A stretch of DNA of 64,000 bases from Borrelia anserina Es (GTDB lineage Bacteria; Spirochaetota; Spirochaetia; Borreliales; Borreliaceae), in assembly GCF_001936255.1 (NCBI RefSeq), contig NZ_CP014325.1, positions 1 through 64,000 of the forward strand, read 5' to 3'. Each line of letters begins with the position of its first letter. The first letter of the stretch is position 1. Made by a program: the position numbers and the translations under genes. The notes beneath the pieces were generated by a model, which was not told the origin of the DNA, did not search any database, and saw nothing but the letters and a program-made list of their open reading frames with translations. Positions 45,899 to 54,926 of this stretch are shown piece by piece.

Positions 45899-46438
45899 CT
45901 AACTCTTGGTCTCAATAACCTGTATGTCCGCTCTGTAATGCTGACTTAAACCCAAAACTGCTTTTTGATCATTACAAGAAATATTAACAAAACCTCCATT
46001 GATCAAATCGCCCATGGATTTCAGGTAATAATTCAACGACAAGTTATATTTTCCCTCTATAGGCTTTGAAAACTCAAATTTACAAGAATTTTCATGCAAA
46101 AACCCCAAAAAATATTCATAAAGCTTATGCAAATTAACATAAGTCTTCAGTTCACCTGACGTCCTTACAAATCCCAAAAAATAAATAGTAAACTTTAATC
46201 CAAACTCATTAACATTTTCATAAAAACTCCCACTCCTTAAACTTCTTGGCTCAAGGCAATCGAAACCTGCAGGGTTTATGACTATAATGTAAGAATAATT
46301 ATCTTCTAAATCATTTAAACACAGAGAATTATAAGAATTTATAATCTCTAACCTTAAAGAAAAATGTTTTAAGTAATTCTTAAAATGAAGAAATATTTTT
46401 ATTAAAAAAGATTGTGATTCATATAAATTAAGCAACAC
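45899..46438 (-). CDS. Phage protein (cp32 DUF764-like)
   Basis: A 179-residue protein (LLNLYESQSFLIKIFLHFKN... EFGLKFTIYFLGFVRTSGEL) at the head-tail joining position between DUF1506-like and sheath-like genes. GTG 46438 is the likely start: AAGGAG lies seven bases upstream. It could be a tail terminator (gpU-type) by order. No catalytic motif is visible. Confidence 0.65.
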   Translation of the reverse strand: MLLNLYESQSFLIKIFLHFKNYLKHFSLRLEIINSYNSLCLNDLEDNYSYIIVINPAGFDCLEPRSLRSGSFYENVNEFGLKFTIYFLGFVRTSGELKTYVNLHKLYEYFLGFLHENSCKFEFSKPIEGKYNLSLNYYLKSMGDLINGGFVNISCNDQKAVLGLSQHYRADIQVIETKS

Positions 46439-46477
46439 AAACACTCTCCTTAAGGTAATGCTCTCTTTAACCAGACA

Positions 46478-46852
46478 TTAAAGTTTCCTAAGCATCAAAA
46501 TGGTATATCCAACTTTTCCATAAAAATACACATCAAAATACTTAACCAAACTTATAATCTCCATCCAATTATCACCTATTAAAACCTGATCTTCCCGGTT
46601 AAAATCAAGGGTACTCAAAGTATAGACCTTAGCACGAATTTCTCTTATATAGACATTCGAATTGAAAAGTTCAATATTCTCTTCACTTTTAAGTAAAAAG
46701 ACTCCTTCAAACTTAGTAGAATTTTTTCTATCGATCTTTTTCTCATAAGAAGCATTGGTTCTATTTTTAATTAAGTCTCTTTTAAATAAAAGCATGGGCT
46801 TTGAATACCTTTTAATGCTATCAGTTACAGCCAAACCAATACCAACCATCAT
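46478..46852 (-). CDS. Phage head-tail joining protein (cp32 DUF1506-like)
   Basis: A 124-residue beta-rich protein (FEGVFLLKSEENIELFN, DQVLIGDNWMEIISLVKYF). Overlaps the upstream gene by 4 bases (ATGA type), a sign of coupled translation. The second Met may be the start. Position fits neck proteins. Confidence 0.62.
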   Translation of the reverse strand: MMVGIGLAVTDSIKRYSKPMLLFKRDLIKNRTNASYEKKIDRKNSTKFEGVFLLKSEENIELFNSNVYIREIRAKVYTLSTLDFNREDQVLIGDNWMEIISLVKYFDVYFYGKVGYTILMLRKL

Positions 46853-47238
46853 ATAACCCCTATTAATGCCCTCTTACAATTCTTAATATCTTTTACAAGA
46901 TTATTGAAAGCAACACAGAAATCCTTACTTAAGGCCTCATTGTGCAATACATAATCTGAATATTCCACTAATATCTCATTTAGTCGCTCAGACTTAACTT
47001 TATTAAAATCAAAATGTAAAAGCCTGCCTCTCTTTTTAAGCTCACATCCAAGAAAATAATAGATAAGCAAAAATACCTTACTCATACTTAAATCTTCAAG
47101 ACCTAAACCCTGACTAAGTAAAACATCCTCAAGTAACTCCACATACACTTTAAATTCTTCAAAACCAAGTTCCTCTGACTTAAGCATCAGGAAATTCAGT
47201 ACTTTATCATAAATTTTATCCAAATATCCGCTATCCAT
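46849..47238 (-). CDS. Phage protein (cp32 DUF3890-like), neck position
   Basis: A 129-residue helical protein (DKIYDKVLNFLMLKSEELGF, KVFLLIYYFLGCELKKRGRL) following the capsid-like gene, the place of head-completion adaptors (gp6/gp15 type). No good ribosome binding site: starts 3 bases from the upstream stop, so coupled. Confidence 0.6.
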   Translation of the reverse strand: MDSGYLDKIYDKVLNFLMLKSEELGFEEFKVYVELLEDVLLSQGLGLEDLSMSKVFLLIYYFLGCELKKRGRLLHFDFNKVKSERLNEILVEYSDYVLHNEALSKDFCVAFNNLVKDIKNCKRALIGVI

Positions 47239-47241
47239 TAA

Positions 47242-48171
47242 TCAAACCCAATTGATCTTAAATCTAAGTATTGACTTTTCACTTGCAAGAATGCTTCCAA
47301 TAGAAAAGTCTAGAAAACTAGTCCTAAAATTACTACTTGACATCTGTGTATATGCATTTAAAACAGGAGGATGACCATCTTTTAACAACAAGAGCTTAGA
47401 ACTTCGTGGATAAATTAACATCTCATCATTTAGTAAGTTCGTAGTCTCAAGCTCAATATCAGCATCATTATTTATTGCCCTTAAAGAGTCGAATAACATA
47501 TCCTTATATGAATAATTATTATGACGCAATCTCTCAAGCAAGCTTGCTTTAATTCTAGGAGTTGTTAATACTTTAAAAGGAACTCTCCTTTCATCTTCTA
47601 AATTAATTTGGCCTACCTCAGCATTAAAAGCTCTTACTAAGTCTGAAGGTTGTGAAACACTTATAGTCTTATCTATTTGACCCGGAAGATTAAGCAGTCC
47701 ATACATGGTCTCACGGTTAGTCTCATCAACAAGAAGGGTTCTATGATTCTTTTGATCACTTGAAAAGCACAAACCACCTCTCAGATAATGTGAACTTAAA
47801 AGTTTATGTATCTCAGACAATGAATACCTAAGCCCTTCTCTCATATTAATATTATTAATCGCCTGGATATCCAATTTCCCATCAGGTGCATAATATGTAA
47901 AGGCATACTGAAATGGTAAATAATTAACAAGAACCACTTGTCTTTTAAATTTTATAGTAGACACGGTACTAAAATCATTTACCTTAAGTGTCGGAAGATC
48001 TACTATACTTGAATTCCACTTTATAACCTTTTCGCTTGCAAACGATAAATCACTACTCTCTATCTGTTCATTATCAAAAAAATGATAATATTCAGGAATT
48101 GGTTTATCAAAGGTCAAAGCATCCCTAACAGTATTGATAAATTCTTCATTATTAAATAGACTTTCATTCAA
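47242..48171 (-). CDS. Putative major capsid protein
   Basis: A 309-residue protein in the place of the major capsid gene: after portal, DUF1357-like and DUF228-like genes, before neck genes. Length and mixed alpha/beta character (VVLVNYLPFQYAFTYY, PRIKASLLERLRHNNY, FRTSFLDFSIGSILA) fit an HK97-fold shell protein but no diagnostic motif is seen. TTG start, with AAGGAG 11 bases before it. Identification is by gene order and size. Confidence 0.55.
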   Translation of the reverse strand: MNESLFNNEEFINTVRDALTFDKPIPEYYHFFDNEQIESSDLSFASEKVIKWNSSIVDLPTLKVNDFSTVSTIKFKRQVVLVNYLPFQYAFTYYAPDGKLDIQAINNINMREGLRYSLSEIHKLLSSHYLRGGLCFSSDQKNHRTLLVDETNRETMYGLLNLPGQIDKTISVSQPSDLVRAFNAEVGQINLEDERRVPFKVLTTPRIKASLLERLRHNNYSYKDMLFDSLRAINNDADIELETTNLLNDEMLIYPRSSKLLLLKDGHPPVLNAYTQMSSSNFRTSFLDFSIGSILASEKSILRFKINWV

Positions 48172-48241
48172 TGTTTAGTTTCTCCTTAAATTTTTAACTA
48201 ATTTTTTTAATTCAAATTCGAATAAATAATAAATACCCAAA

Positions 48242-48844
48242 TCAAATCTGTGTAACAGGCTTACTGATGAGCATAACCTTTGTACCATAAAATCCAGGCC
48301 TATCTCTAAATTCTAAAGCGTCACTTAAAGCCATTGCTTGCATATAAGTAGCATTATCACTAATCTTTGCAAGTACTCCCTCATTATCAAAAACTAACTT
48401 ATCGCCAGCTTTAACACTAACATCTGAGAGTAAAACACATTCAAAACTACTAGCAATTGATATAACTGTTGCTATCTTTGTCATGTCATCATAATCTATG
48501 CAAATTCCATAAAGATCACTACCACCGCCACGTGCTATACAAGGTGACATACTATTATCAACAACTAGTTTAACTCCACGTTTATAGCAAAAATCAACAG
48601 CTTGATAATTTTCAAACTTATCTGCTAGAGAATATTGCAATCCTCCTTTATGGGAAAAATAAATATCAAATGATCCAAACTGACTGGACTTATCAAAAAC
48701 CGCCGGATGCGTGCTATAACTTTTAAGTTTTTCTAAGACTGATGCTTGCTTATTTACCTTAAGAGATGCAAGTTCACTCTCCAGTCTACTCTTCTCTTGA
48801 GTCAGTTTAGCTAAGCTTGCCTCCAACTCACTTTTATCTGGCAT
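48242..48844 (-). CDS. Phage capsid-associated protein (cp32 DUF228-like)
   Basis: A 200-residue protein with an N-terminal coiled coil (LEASLAKLTQEKSRLESEL, residues 6-28) and a beta-rich body (LVVDNSMSPCIARGG, VSVKAGDKLVFDNEGVL) that ends in VMLISKPVTQI. This fits the Borrelia DUF228 family. The body resembles capsid decoration proteins in layout (GDKL... turns), the coil could be a scaffold element. AAGGAG precedes ATG. Confidence 0.68.
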   Translation of the reverse strand: MPDKSELEASLAKLTQEKSRLESELASLKVNKQASVLEKLKSYSTHPAVFDKSSQFGSFDIYFSHKGGLQYSLADKFENYQAVDFCYKRGVKLVVDNSMSPCIARGGGSDLYGICIDYDDMTKIATVISIASSFECVLLSDVSVKAGDKLVFDNEGVLAKISDNATYMQAMALSDALEFRDRPGFYGTKVMLISKPVTQI

Positions 48845-48893
48845 AAATACTCTCCTTTAAAATTTTTTAAATTTAAATAAATATTAAAATAAC

Positions 48894-49460
48894 TTAAGAT
48901 TTAACAGCATAAAAGTCCTGCCTAATCTGAATCCACTCATTAAGCATTGCTTGCCTTAAATCTTTATAATCCTTTATTGTATTATTCATATTTCGTAAAT
49001 TTAATACCTCCCTTGCATTCCCTTTATTAAAAGTCATTAGACTATAGGAATTATTACTATTCTTGGATGAATCAATATTTACACTTGCAAGCCTTAATAG
49101 CATATCCTTAATACCAGCATTTAAACTTAAAATATCAAGATTACCTGCAACTGCCAATATCTGTTTCTCATCAACATATTTTTTTATAATCTCACATGTT
49201 TGAATATCTAAAACCTCAACTAATGAATGTCCTCCATTTAAAAGCTCCTGAGTACTATAACTTAAACTTAAATTATCATCAGCAAGCCTAGTAATCCAAA
49301 CAGCCCTAGCTAGTAATGCATCATTATGAGTATCATTAACATTAATATCACCACCACCCTGGCCTACATTACTAATCTCACTAGTATTTAAACTCTGATT
49401 AAGACTAATACCTTCTTTAAATTCATCTGAAACATTTATACCGACCGACTCGCTCTTCAT
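48894..49460 (-). CDS. Phage protein (cp32 DUF1357-like), possible scaffold
   Basis: A 188-residue mostly helical protein (DALLARAVWITRLADDNLSL, SLVEVLDIQTCEIIKKYVDE, VLNLRNMNNTIKDYKDLRQA) directly after the portal gene, where scaffold or protease genes lie in many phages. ATG 49460 follows AGGAGG by eight bases. It contains no Ser/His pattern that would support a protease. Confidence 0.6.
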   Translation of the reverse strand: MKSESVGINVSDEFKEGISLNQSLNTSEISNVGQGGGDINVNDTHNDALLARAVWITRLADDNLSLSYSTQELLNGGHSLVEVLDIQTCEIIKKYVDEKQILAVAGNLDILSLNAGIKDMLLRLASVNIDSSKNSNNSYSLMTFNKGNAREVLNLRNMNNTIKDYKDLRQAMLNEWIQIRQDFYAVKS

Positions 49461-49472
49461 CAATCAAACCTC

Positions 49473-50663
49473 CTAAAATCTAAAATTAAAATGTAAATTA
49501 CTCTTTAACATCTCTATCTCATCACTACCTAAAGAATTTTCTCTTATAATCTCTAGATATTTAGAATACATATCAAGCAATCTTATGTCCCTTTCTAATT
49601 TTTGATCATCACTTAATATAACTAAATCATTAAAACGCATGTTAAGTCTGTAATGCTTATTAAGCTTCAGATTAACTGAAAGTACCGCTGCTTCTTGAAC
49701 AGTATGCAAAAAATCAACATAGTTAGCTCTGTCACCCTTACCATCACTTCCTAAACCCTTTACCTGTTCATTAAAACTCCTAGTTAGTGGTTCTTTAGTA
49801 TCAGCCCCTATCTTTGCTTTTACAAGCTCAAACGCATCCTTTAAAAAGGACAGATCATATTTGACAACTTGTATGCTTGCACCCTCATCAGCACTGTAAA
49901 ATATTCCTTCATTACAAAGACCGCCTCTTAGCCTCTCAAACACACGATCAAGCTCAAATCCAACCGTACCTAAACCTTTACTTAGGTTGTCACTATTTTT
50001 AAAAAAAGTAGAAAATAATCCCTTACCCTTAGTACTAAAATGACTGATCTGACTCCTAGCATCCTGCAAAGTCTCTAAAAGCTCAACTAATTGCTCATCT
50101 TTATAAAACAAAAAATTATATTGACCAATACGCTTCTCAATCTCAGAATATATCTGCTCCAAAAGACAAATGCTTAAAAGCAAGCTTTGAGTATAAGCTG
50201 GAGTATGCTCCCCTAGTATATAATCAAAATTTTCATGAATTATAACTCGACTCTTGTGCAAGACAATAGACGTACCATCATCCTGCAAATACTCTAAATA
50301 ATCATTACTGTGATCATCTCTTATACGCTTATAATCCAAATACTTAAATCCAAATGGTAATTCATCATTAACACTCCTGCTTAAATCTTCATCTAAAACT
50401 TTAGGCTTAATTAAAATATATCCTGCTCCATGAAACCTATAGCTTATCATAGCCTCAAGAAGTGCTTCTGAGAGTTCCAAGCTTAAGGTTTGCAAATTAT
50501 TGAAATCAAGCGTAGAAGAATCCAAAACTTCTAACCTAATTCCAGGCCTTAATGCATCCTCTGCCGAGTTCTCTATATAATTCCTAAAAAATAATGAATA
50601 TCTGTAAAGCTTTAACGGATCAATTGCATACTTATTAAATAATACACGTTCAAAATTATTCAT
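49473..50663 (-). CDS. Phage portal protein (DUF1073 / Acb1-labelled family)
   Basis: A 396-residue protein (NNFERVLFNKYAIDPLKLYR, ALLEAMISYRFHGAGYILIK, GTSIVLHKSRVIIHENFDYI) of the DUF1073 portal family seen in cp32 phages. Databases sometimes label the family 'anti-CBASS Acb1', but the portal role is clear from position before capsid genes and size. The portal forms the dodecameric DNA channel. ATG 50663 has no good ribosome binding site (AAAGG directly abuts it), and a GTG at 50681 has none either. The terminase genes that should precede it are 7.5 kb away. Confidence 0.78.
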   Translation of the reverse strand: MNNFERVLFNKYAIDPLKLYRYSLFFRNYIENSAEDALRPGIRLEVLDSSTLDFNNLQTLSLELSEALLEAMISYRFHGAGYILIKPKVLDEDLSRSVNDELPFGFKYLDYKRIRDDHSNDYLEYLQDDGTSIVLHKSRVIIHENFDYILGEHTPAYTQSLLLSICLLEQIYSEIEKRIGQYNFLFYKDEQLVELLETLQDARSQISHFSTKGKGLFSTFFKNSDNLSKGLGTVGFELDRVFERLRGGLCNEGIFYSADEGASIQVVKYDLSFLKDAFELVKAKIGADTKEPLTRSFNEQVKGLGSDGKGDRANYVDFLHTVQEAAVLSVNLKLNKHYRLNMRFNDLVILSDDQKLERDIRLLDMYSKYLEIIRENSLGSDEIEMLKSNLHFNFRF

Positions 50664-50857
50664 ACCTTTTTTAAATATCACACATTAATTATATCAATAA
50701 TATTTAACTATGTAAACTATATATAAGTTAATAATTAATATTACATTATTGTTTTTTCTATTAAATTCTCTATAACTTGATACTAGTTGACTCACAAATT
50801 AGATTTTAATACAATCTTAAATCACTCTTTAAACAAATTAGCCTATCTAAACTTACC

Positions 50858-51058
50858 TCAAGGTCTCTCTTTTTTTTTTAAAAGTGCTTCATCTAATATC
50901 ATTACCACAAAGAGAATAATTCTTATAAAAACAGTCAAAATAATAAAATTAATTTTCATTAAAAAAGTTAAAATAACACTAACAGATTTCACAAATGCAA
51001 TACAAACAATACAAATTACTTGAACAAAAGAAATTAAAATACTCTTAATAGTCTCCAC
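50858..51058 (-). CDS. Small hydrophobic holin-like protein
   Basis: A 66-residue protein that is almost all hydrophobic (residues 5-57, for example VQVICIVCIAFVKSVSVILT, FIILTVFIRIILFVVMILD) and ends in a charged tail (LLKKKERP), as holins do. GTG start preceded by AGGAG at nine bases, so translation is credible. Length and charge match BlyA, the 67-residue pore protein of cp32 phages, though the sequences do not look close. It sits between the portal and the accessory island. An alternative is a small membrane protein of the island. Confidence 0.55.
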   Translation of the reverse strand: METIKSILISFVQVICIVCIAFVKSVSVILTFLMKINFIILTVFIRIILFVVMILDEALLKKKERP

Positions 51059-51312
51059 AATTATTAACTCCTAAAATTATTATTAAAATTACAATTTGTT
51101 AAGAGTGAAAAATAAATATATTATACCCTTACAAAATTAAATATATGTCAATATCACAGACACCAAAGTTACAAAAATTAAAACTAAAAAAATTTAAAAA
51201 AGTAAAATCATTAAAAATGATTTTACTTACAGAAATATAGATACTTTCTTAAATAATAAAGTAACACACATTATACACTAATAAATAAAACTCATTTCTC
51301 TTAAAAACACAA

Positions 51313-51918
51313 TTAAAATCCATGGTTTTTTATAAAATTATCTGTCTCTAAAACAAACTCCTTATCATAATGAGAAGTCAGAGTAACTTTAATCCTATCT
51401 AGATTTTTAAGTTTATCAACAAATCTCCTCCTAAGAGCAATAGTAAAAGTATTGTGAACTGGAACTGGAAAGAGAATTTTTAAAAATTTCTCATTAAACC
51501 TAGGATCTCCCATTTGAAAATCCTTAATCGTTGCAAGTTGTGCACTAGGCTCATAAAGCTCAAATACTGACACTTCTGCTTCTGCACCATCAAACACTAT
51601 GCTTTTAATATTCACTGCTCTACACTCACCAGCTATTGTAAATTTTAAAAAATAAGCTGGATAACCTTCTAAAATTGCTTTTGTGTAATCCCCTTTGTAT
51701 GGGTCTGATTTTATCTGTTCCTTAGCAACCTTAGTCATACTTTGTTCCCAAAAAGAAATACGACTTATGCTACCAGATTTAAATTCTTTAGAATATCGTT
51801 TATAGCAAAAAAAATTATTCTCACAATACGATTCCACATTTGCCGAGATCAAGAATATAATCAATACATAAAATAAAAACATATGACACATTATCGTAAT
51901 CAATCGAGTAAATACCAT
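51313..51918 (-). CDS. Exported protein, module gene B (copy 1)
   Basis: A 201-residue protein with an N-terminal hydrophobic segment (MCHMFLFYVLIIFLISANVE), probably a membrane anchor or uncleaved signal. The body contains YPAYFLKFTIAGECRAVNIK, SIVFDGAEAEV and VKVTLTSHYDKEFVLETDNF-type strands, and it aligns with the protein at 54203-54871 (YPSFILCLELVDNGRLMSFK, VIFDGVDASF, VSNDDVEYSVETENFL). TAGGAG lies before ATG. It starts 26 bases after gene A copy 1 ends, so the two form an operon. Unknown function; no lipobox. Confidence 0.75.
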   Translation of the reverse strand: MVFTRLITIMCHMFLFYVLIIFLISANVESYCENNFFCYKRYSKEFKSGSISRISFWEQSMTKVAKEQIKSDPYKGDYTKAILEGYPAYFLKFTIAGECRAVNIKSIVFDGAEAEVSVFELYEPSAQLATIKDFQMGDPRFNEKFLKILFPVPVHNTFTIALRRRFVDKLKNLDRIKVTLTSHYDKEFVLETDNFIKNHGF

Positions 51919-51944
51919 GTATCTCTCCTAATCACACGAATATA

Positions 51945-52493
51945 TTAAGTTAATAATTCTAAAATATTAACCAAACTACTCAAATTTGCTGAACTAACTT
52001 TAAAAGAATATCGCTTTTCAAAATTAGTTCCCGACTCAATGCACACAACAAAAAACTTCAAATATCCACCCCTAGCTTCCTTAATCAATTCTCTCCACTC
52101 TGACTTGCAACGCTTAAAATCAAGATCAACACTATAAATCCATTTTCTATTCTTATTAAACATACTAAATGGCATATCCTTAACATATGAAGTTCCAATA
52201 CAAATTGCATTATCGTTTAATCTAATCATCTTTATTTTAAGAGCTTGATCACTATTAAGCTCAACATTTGCACTTACATAACCACTATAATCACTATAAC
52301 TAATTGAAAAGAAATCACCGTTATTAGTTAAATTCAATGAAACGCTCCCTGAGCCATTCCTATCGCCTGCATAATGTACTTTAAGCTCTTGTGTCTCTTT
52401 AGCAAATACATCACAAAATACAAGCAAATTAATTGTCAAAAATAATGCTTTTAAAAAAAGTTTTCCTGCCACCATAAATCGAAGAATCTTCAT
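51945..52493 (-). CDS. Exported protein, module gene A (copy 1)
   Basis: A 182-residue secreted or periplasmic protein. Signal peptide through LFCDVFA-KE near residue 35, no lipid Cys in the proper place. The body is beta-rich: SVSLNLTNNGDFFSISYSD, VNVELNSDQALKIKMIRLN, WIYSVDLDFKRCKSEWREL, YLKFFVVCIESGTNFEKRYS. Overall layout matches 54927-55487: short hydrophobic start, beta core, closing 'Cys-(I/V)E-x-(S/D)-G' motif, then a final helix. The start may be TTG 52499 or ATG 52493. Confidence 0.72.
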   Translation of the reverse strand: MKILRFMVAGKLFLKALFLTINLLVFCDVFAKETQELKVHYAGDRNGSGSVSLNLTNNGDFFSISYSDYSGYVSANVELNSDQALKIKMIRLNDNAICIGTSYVKDMPFSMFNKNRKWIYSVDLDFKRCKSEWRELIKEARGGYLKFFVVCIESGTNFEKRYSFKVSSANLSSLVNILELLT

Positions 52494-52911
52494 TAACAAA
52501 ACATTAATCCTTAATAGTTAACCATACGCTAAAGTTTATACTTAAAACAGATATTAATCAATAATTTTAAAAAAAACCTCACAAAACAATATAATCTATA
52601 TTTTGAATATGTACATTACCCTTAAAAAATATATTCTAATGCTTAAAACAATAAACTCAAAGAAAACTCACTCACAATCCAGAAACAACAGCAACGATTA
52701 TCCCCTAAATCACATCAGATGTAACTCTCTTGTCAACATTCCCTGATCTTAAAAGATTTTTAAATACCAAATATTAACTCTTCAGCAACAAAAATTGAAT
52801 AAATAAAAATATATCCTAAAGTTTTCACAAACCCTAGGATACATATCAATTTTAATTAACTTATCAAAGTTTAAGTTCAAGATTAGATCTTATAATGTAA
52901 AAAATTTACAC
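52494..52911. other. Intergenic region with a terminator hairpin
   Basis: About 420 bases without a gene. TATCCTA (52811-52817) pairs with TAGGATA (52834-52840), and T-rich sequence follows on the minus strand, giving a likely terminator for the lipoprotein gene at 52912. Confidence 0.5.
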
Positions 52912-53976
52912 TCACCTCACCTTGTTCTTCAACTTTTCTTTTAAAGCTCTAAATAATTTAACGTTAGCTTGACTACTACTATCAGTAATCTCAGGCCCAC
53001 TACTTCTTAATATCTCTTTCACTAAGCTGTACATGGAAACTGAATAGTGTCCCAAATCTGATAAATCATAGGAATTCGAACCTTTGTCGTGCCCAGCCAT
53101 TTGACCAAGAAGACCGATAATTTCTTTCAGCCTCCTTTTGTTATTCACGCTTAACCATTTAGCAAATTTCAAAGCTCTTTCATCAAAATCAACTTCTTGC
53201 GACTTCTGCACACTAACAGTTTTCTGAGCGGGTTTTTGAGCGGCAACAGACTGCTTAGGACGGCTTTTTAACGATTTTCCACGTTTTCTTTTCCTAGCAG
53301 CACCCGGGCGTAAAGCTACACCATTTTTAGTAATCTCATTTTCTTGATGAACAGATGATGGAACAGCAGCTTTGACATCTGAAACACTAGTATCAACGCC
53401 ACTTGATTCTTGAGCAGCATCAGTACTACTATCTGTTGTAACTTCGTCTGAAACTGAAACAACACTATCAGAACTATCCGTATTTGATACTACAGTACTT
53501 GATTCTACTGTATTTGTTGTCATTTGTTGTGGAGTATTAGATAAAGCAACACTAGATGTATCATCACCACTTGAATCTTTACCTAAAAAACTACTTCCTA
53601 AGTCCTGAAGAAGAGTAATAGCAAACGATCCTGCTTCTTGAAATACATCCATAGCAACTTCAATTCCTTTCATAGAAATAGGAGCAATATGTTCTACACC
53701 TTGAAGCATAACTTTAAAAAAATACTCTAAAACATGAATGCCAGCTTTAATTCCGTCAATAGTCACTTCATCAGAATCAATATCTTTAATCACAATATTC
53801 AAAGCCTCAGAAATTGCTAATCCTAAACTAACAACTTCCGAGTTCTGACTATCAGCATCAGAAACTATTTTTTGATCTATTGGATTACTGAAAACACCCA
53901 TAAATCCTTCACCAGGTGCATTATTACAACTAAGTGACAACGCACTTAAAAACACAAAGATATTAAACCTTCTCAT
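52912..53976 (-). CDS. Lipoprotein with Ser/Thr-rich tether and basic linker
   Basis: A 354-residue lipoprotein (LSALSLSC, Cys17). In order: a helical part (residues 35-135, with ISEALNIVIKDIDSDEV and FFKVMLQGVEHIAPI), a Ser/Thr/Val-rich tether (residues 140-210), a strongly basic stretch near 230 (ARKRKRGKSLKSRPKQ), and a C-terminal helical domain (ALKFAKWLSVNNKRRLKEII). ATG 53976 is chosen, although GAGGAGG lies 18 bases before it; a TTG at 54003 overlaps that site. It lies between the two copies of the exported A-B pair. I do not recognise the family. Confidence 0.72.
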   Translation of the reverse strand: MRRFNIFVFLSALSLSCNNAPGEGFMGVFSNPIDQKIVSDADSQNSEVVSLGLAISEALNIVIKDIDSDEVTIDGIKAGIHVLEYFFKVMLQGVEHIAPISMKGIEVAMDVFQEAGSFAITLLQDLGSSFLGKDSSGDDTSSVALSNTPQQMTTNTVESSTVVSNTDSSDSVVSVSDEVTTDSSTDAAQESSGVDTSVSDVKAAVPSSVHQENEITKNGVALRPGAARKRKRGKSLKSRPKQSVAAQKPAQKTVSVQKSQEVDFDERALKFAKWLSVNNKRRLKEIIGLLGQMAGHDKGSNSYDLSDLGHYSVSMYSLVKEILRSSGPEITDSSSQANVKLFRALKEKLKNKVR

Positions 53977-54202
53977 AAAATTTTTATATATTAACCTCCT
54001 CAATGAATTTAAATATTAACGTTCTTTAAGTATGCAATCATAAATGACAAATTATATAACAATAAAATCATATTTAAAGGAAAAATTTCAAATTTGCATA
54101 ATAATTTATAAAAGATAAAGCTACCTGTATGTACACCACATTAAATACAATATATAAACAGACTTTGGACATTAACTAAATTAATGATTGAATTTTAAAA
54201 TC

Positions 54203-54871
54203 TTAGTTTCGATTTAAAATATTAAAATGACTCTTAGACAAGAAGTTCTCAGTTTCAACACTATACTCCACATCATCATTAGAAACTAAAGTAATTTTAA
54301 ATTTCACCTGCTCACGTAAAGCCCTAAACAGTGTTTCATTAAGTTTAAGAGTCACCTTATTAACCACCCTAACTGAATACTCACCTAAATATTGCTCATT
54401 GAAATCATTACTGCCATCAATTTGAAAATATGGTATATCTAGTGAATTAAATTCTGAATTAGTTATTTTTTGATTATAAAAACTAGCATCAACCCCATCA
54501 AAAATCACATCTTTAAAACTCATTAAACGTCCATTATCAACTAGTTCAAGACATAAAATAAAAGACGGATAGGAATCAAAGAATTCTCTCTTCTCCTTAT
54601 CCTGCAAAGCCTCAAATTTTTTAGAGTGTTTATTAACATACAACGCTTTAAAAAAAATATGCTTTATATTACCTGAACTAAAATCTTCTGCATAAGTACG
54701 CTTGCCTATCACACTATCATATTCATTTAAACCATAGCGCGTCTTTACCCCAAATAAGCTATTAAAAATATCCCCTCTTAAGAACAGGATAAAAAAGAAA
54801 ATGAAAAATATAAAAAAACACGTAAGTACAAAAACATATATTTTAAATATAAGTGACTTAATCTTACCCAT
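54203..54871 (-). CDS. Membrane-anchored protein, module gene B (copy 2)
   Basis: A 222-residue protein with one strong N-terminal membrane segment (residues 8-34, FIFFIFFFILFLRG) and no lipobox, so it is anchored with the body outside the inner membrane. The body has YPSFILCLELVDNGRLMSFK, VIFDGVDASFYNQKI, VTLKLNETLFRALREQVKF and VSNDDVEYSVETENFL, matching copy 1 at 51313-51918. GGAGG lies five bases before ATG. It follows gene A copy 2 by 55 bases. Confidence 0.75.
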   Translation of the reverse strand: MGKIKSLIFKIYVFVLTCFFIFFIFFFILFLRGDIFNSLFGVKTRYGLNEYDSVIGKRTYAEDFSSGNIKHIFFKALYVNKHSKKFEALQDKEKREFFDSYPSFILCLELVDNGRLMSFKDVIFDGVDASFYNQKITNSEFNSLDIPYFQIDGSNDFNEQYLGEYSVRVVNKVTLKLNETLFRALREQVKFKITLVSNDDVEYSVETENFLSKSHFNILNRN

Positions 54872-54926
54872 CTATTCCTCCACCAAATACATTTTAATAA
54901 TTACTAAAAAATACCAATTAACAACC

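Noticed and set aside
49473-50663. Reading the DUF1073 protein as an anti-CBASS defence inhibitor
   Set aside because: Databases use an Acb1 label for this family, but position before capsid genes and size fit a portal. No cyclic-nucleotide phosphodiesterase His-x-Thr pair was evident.
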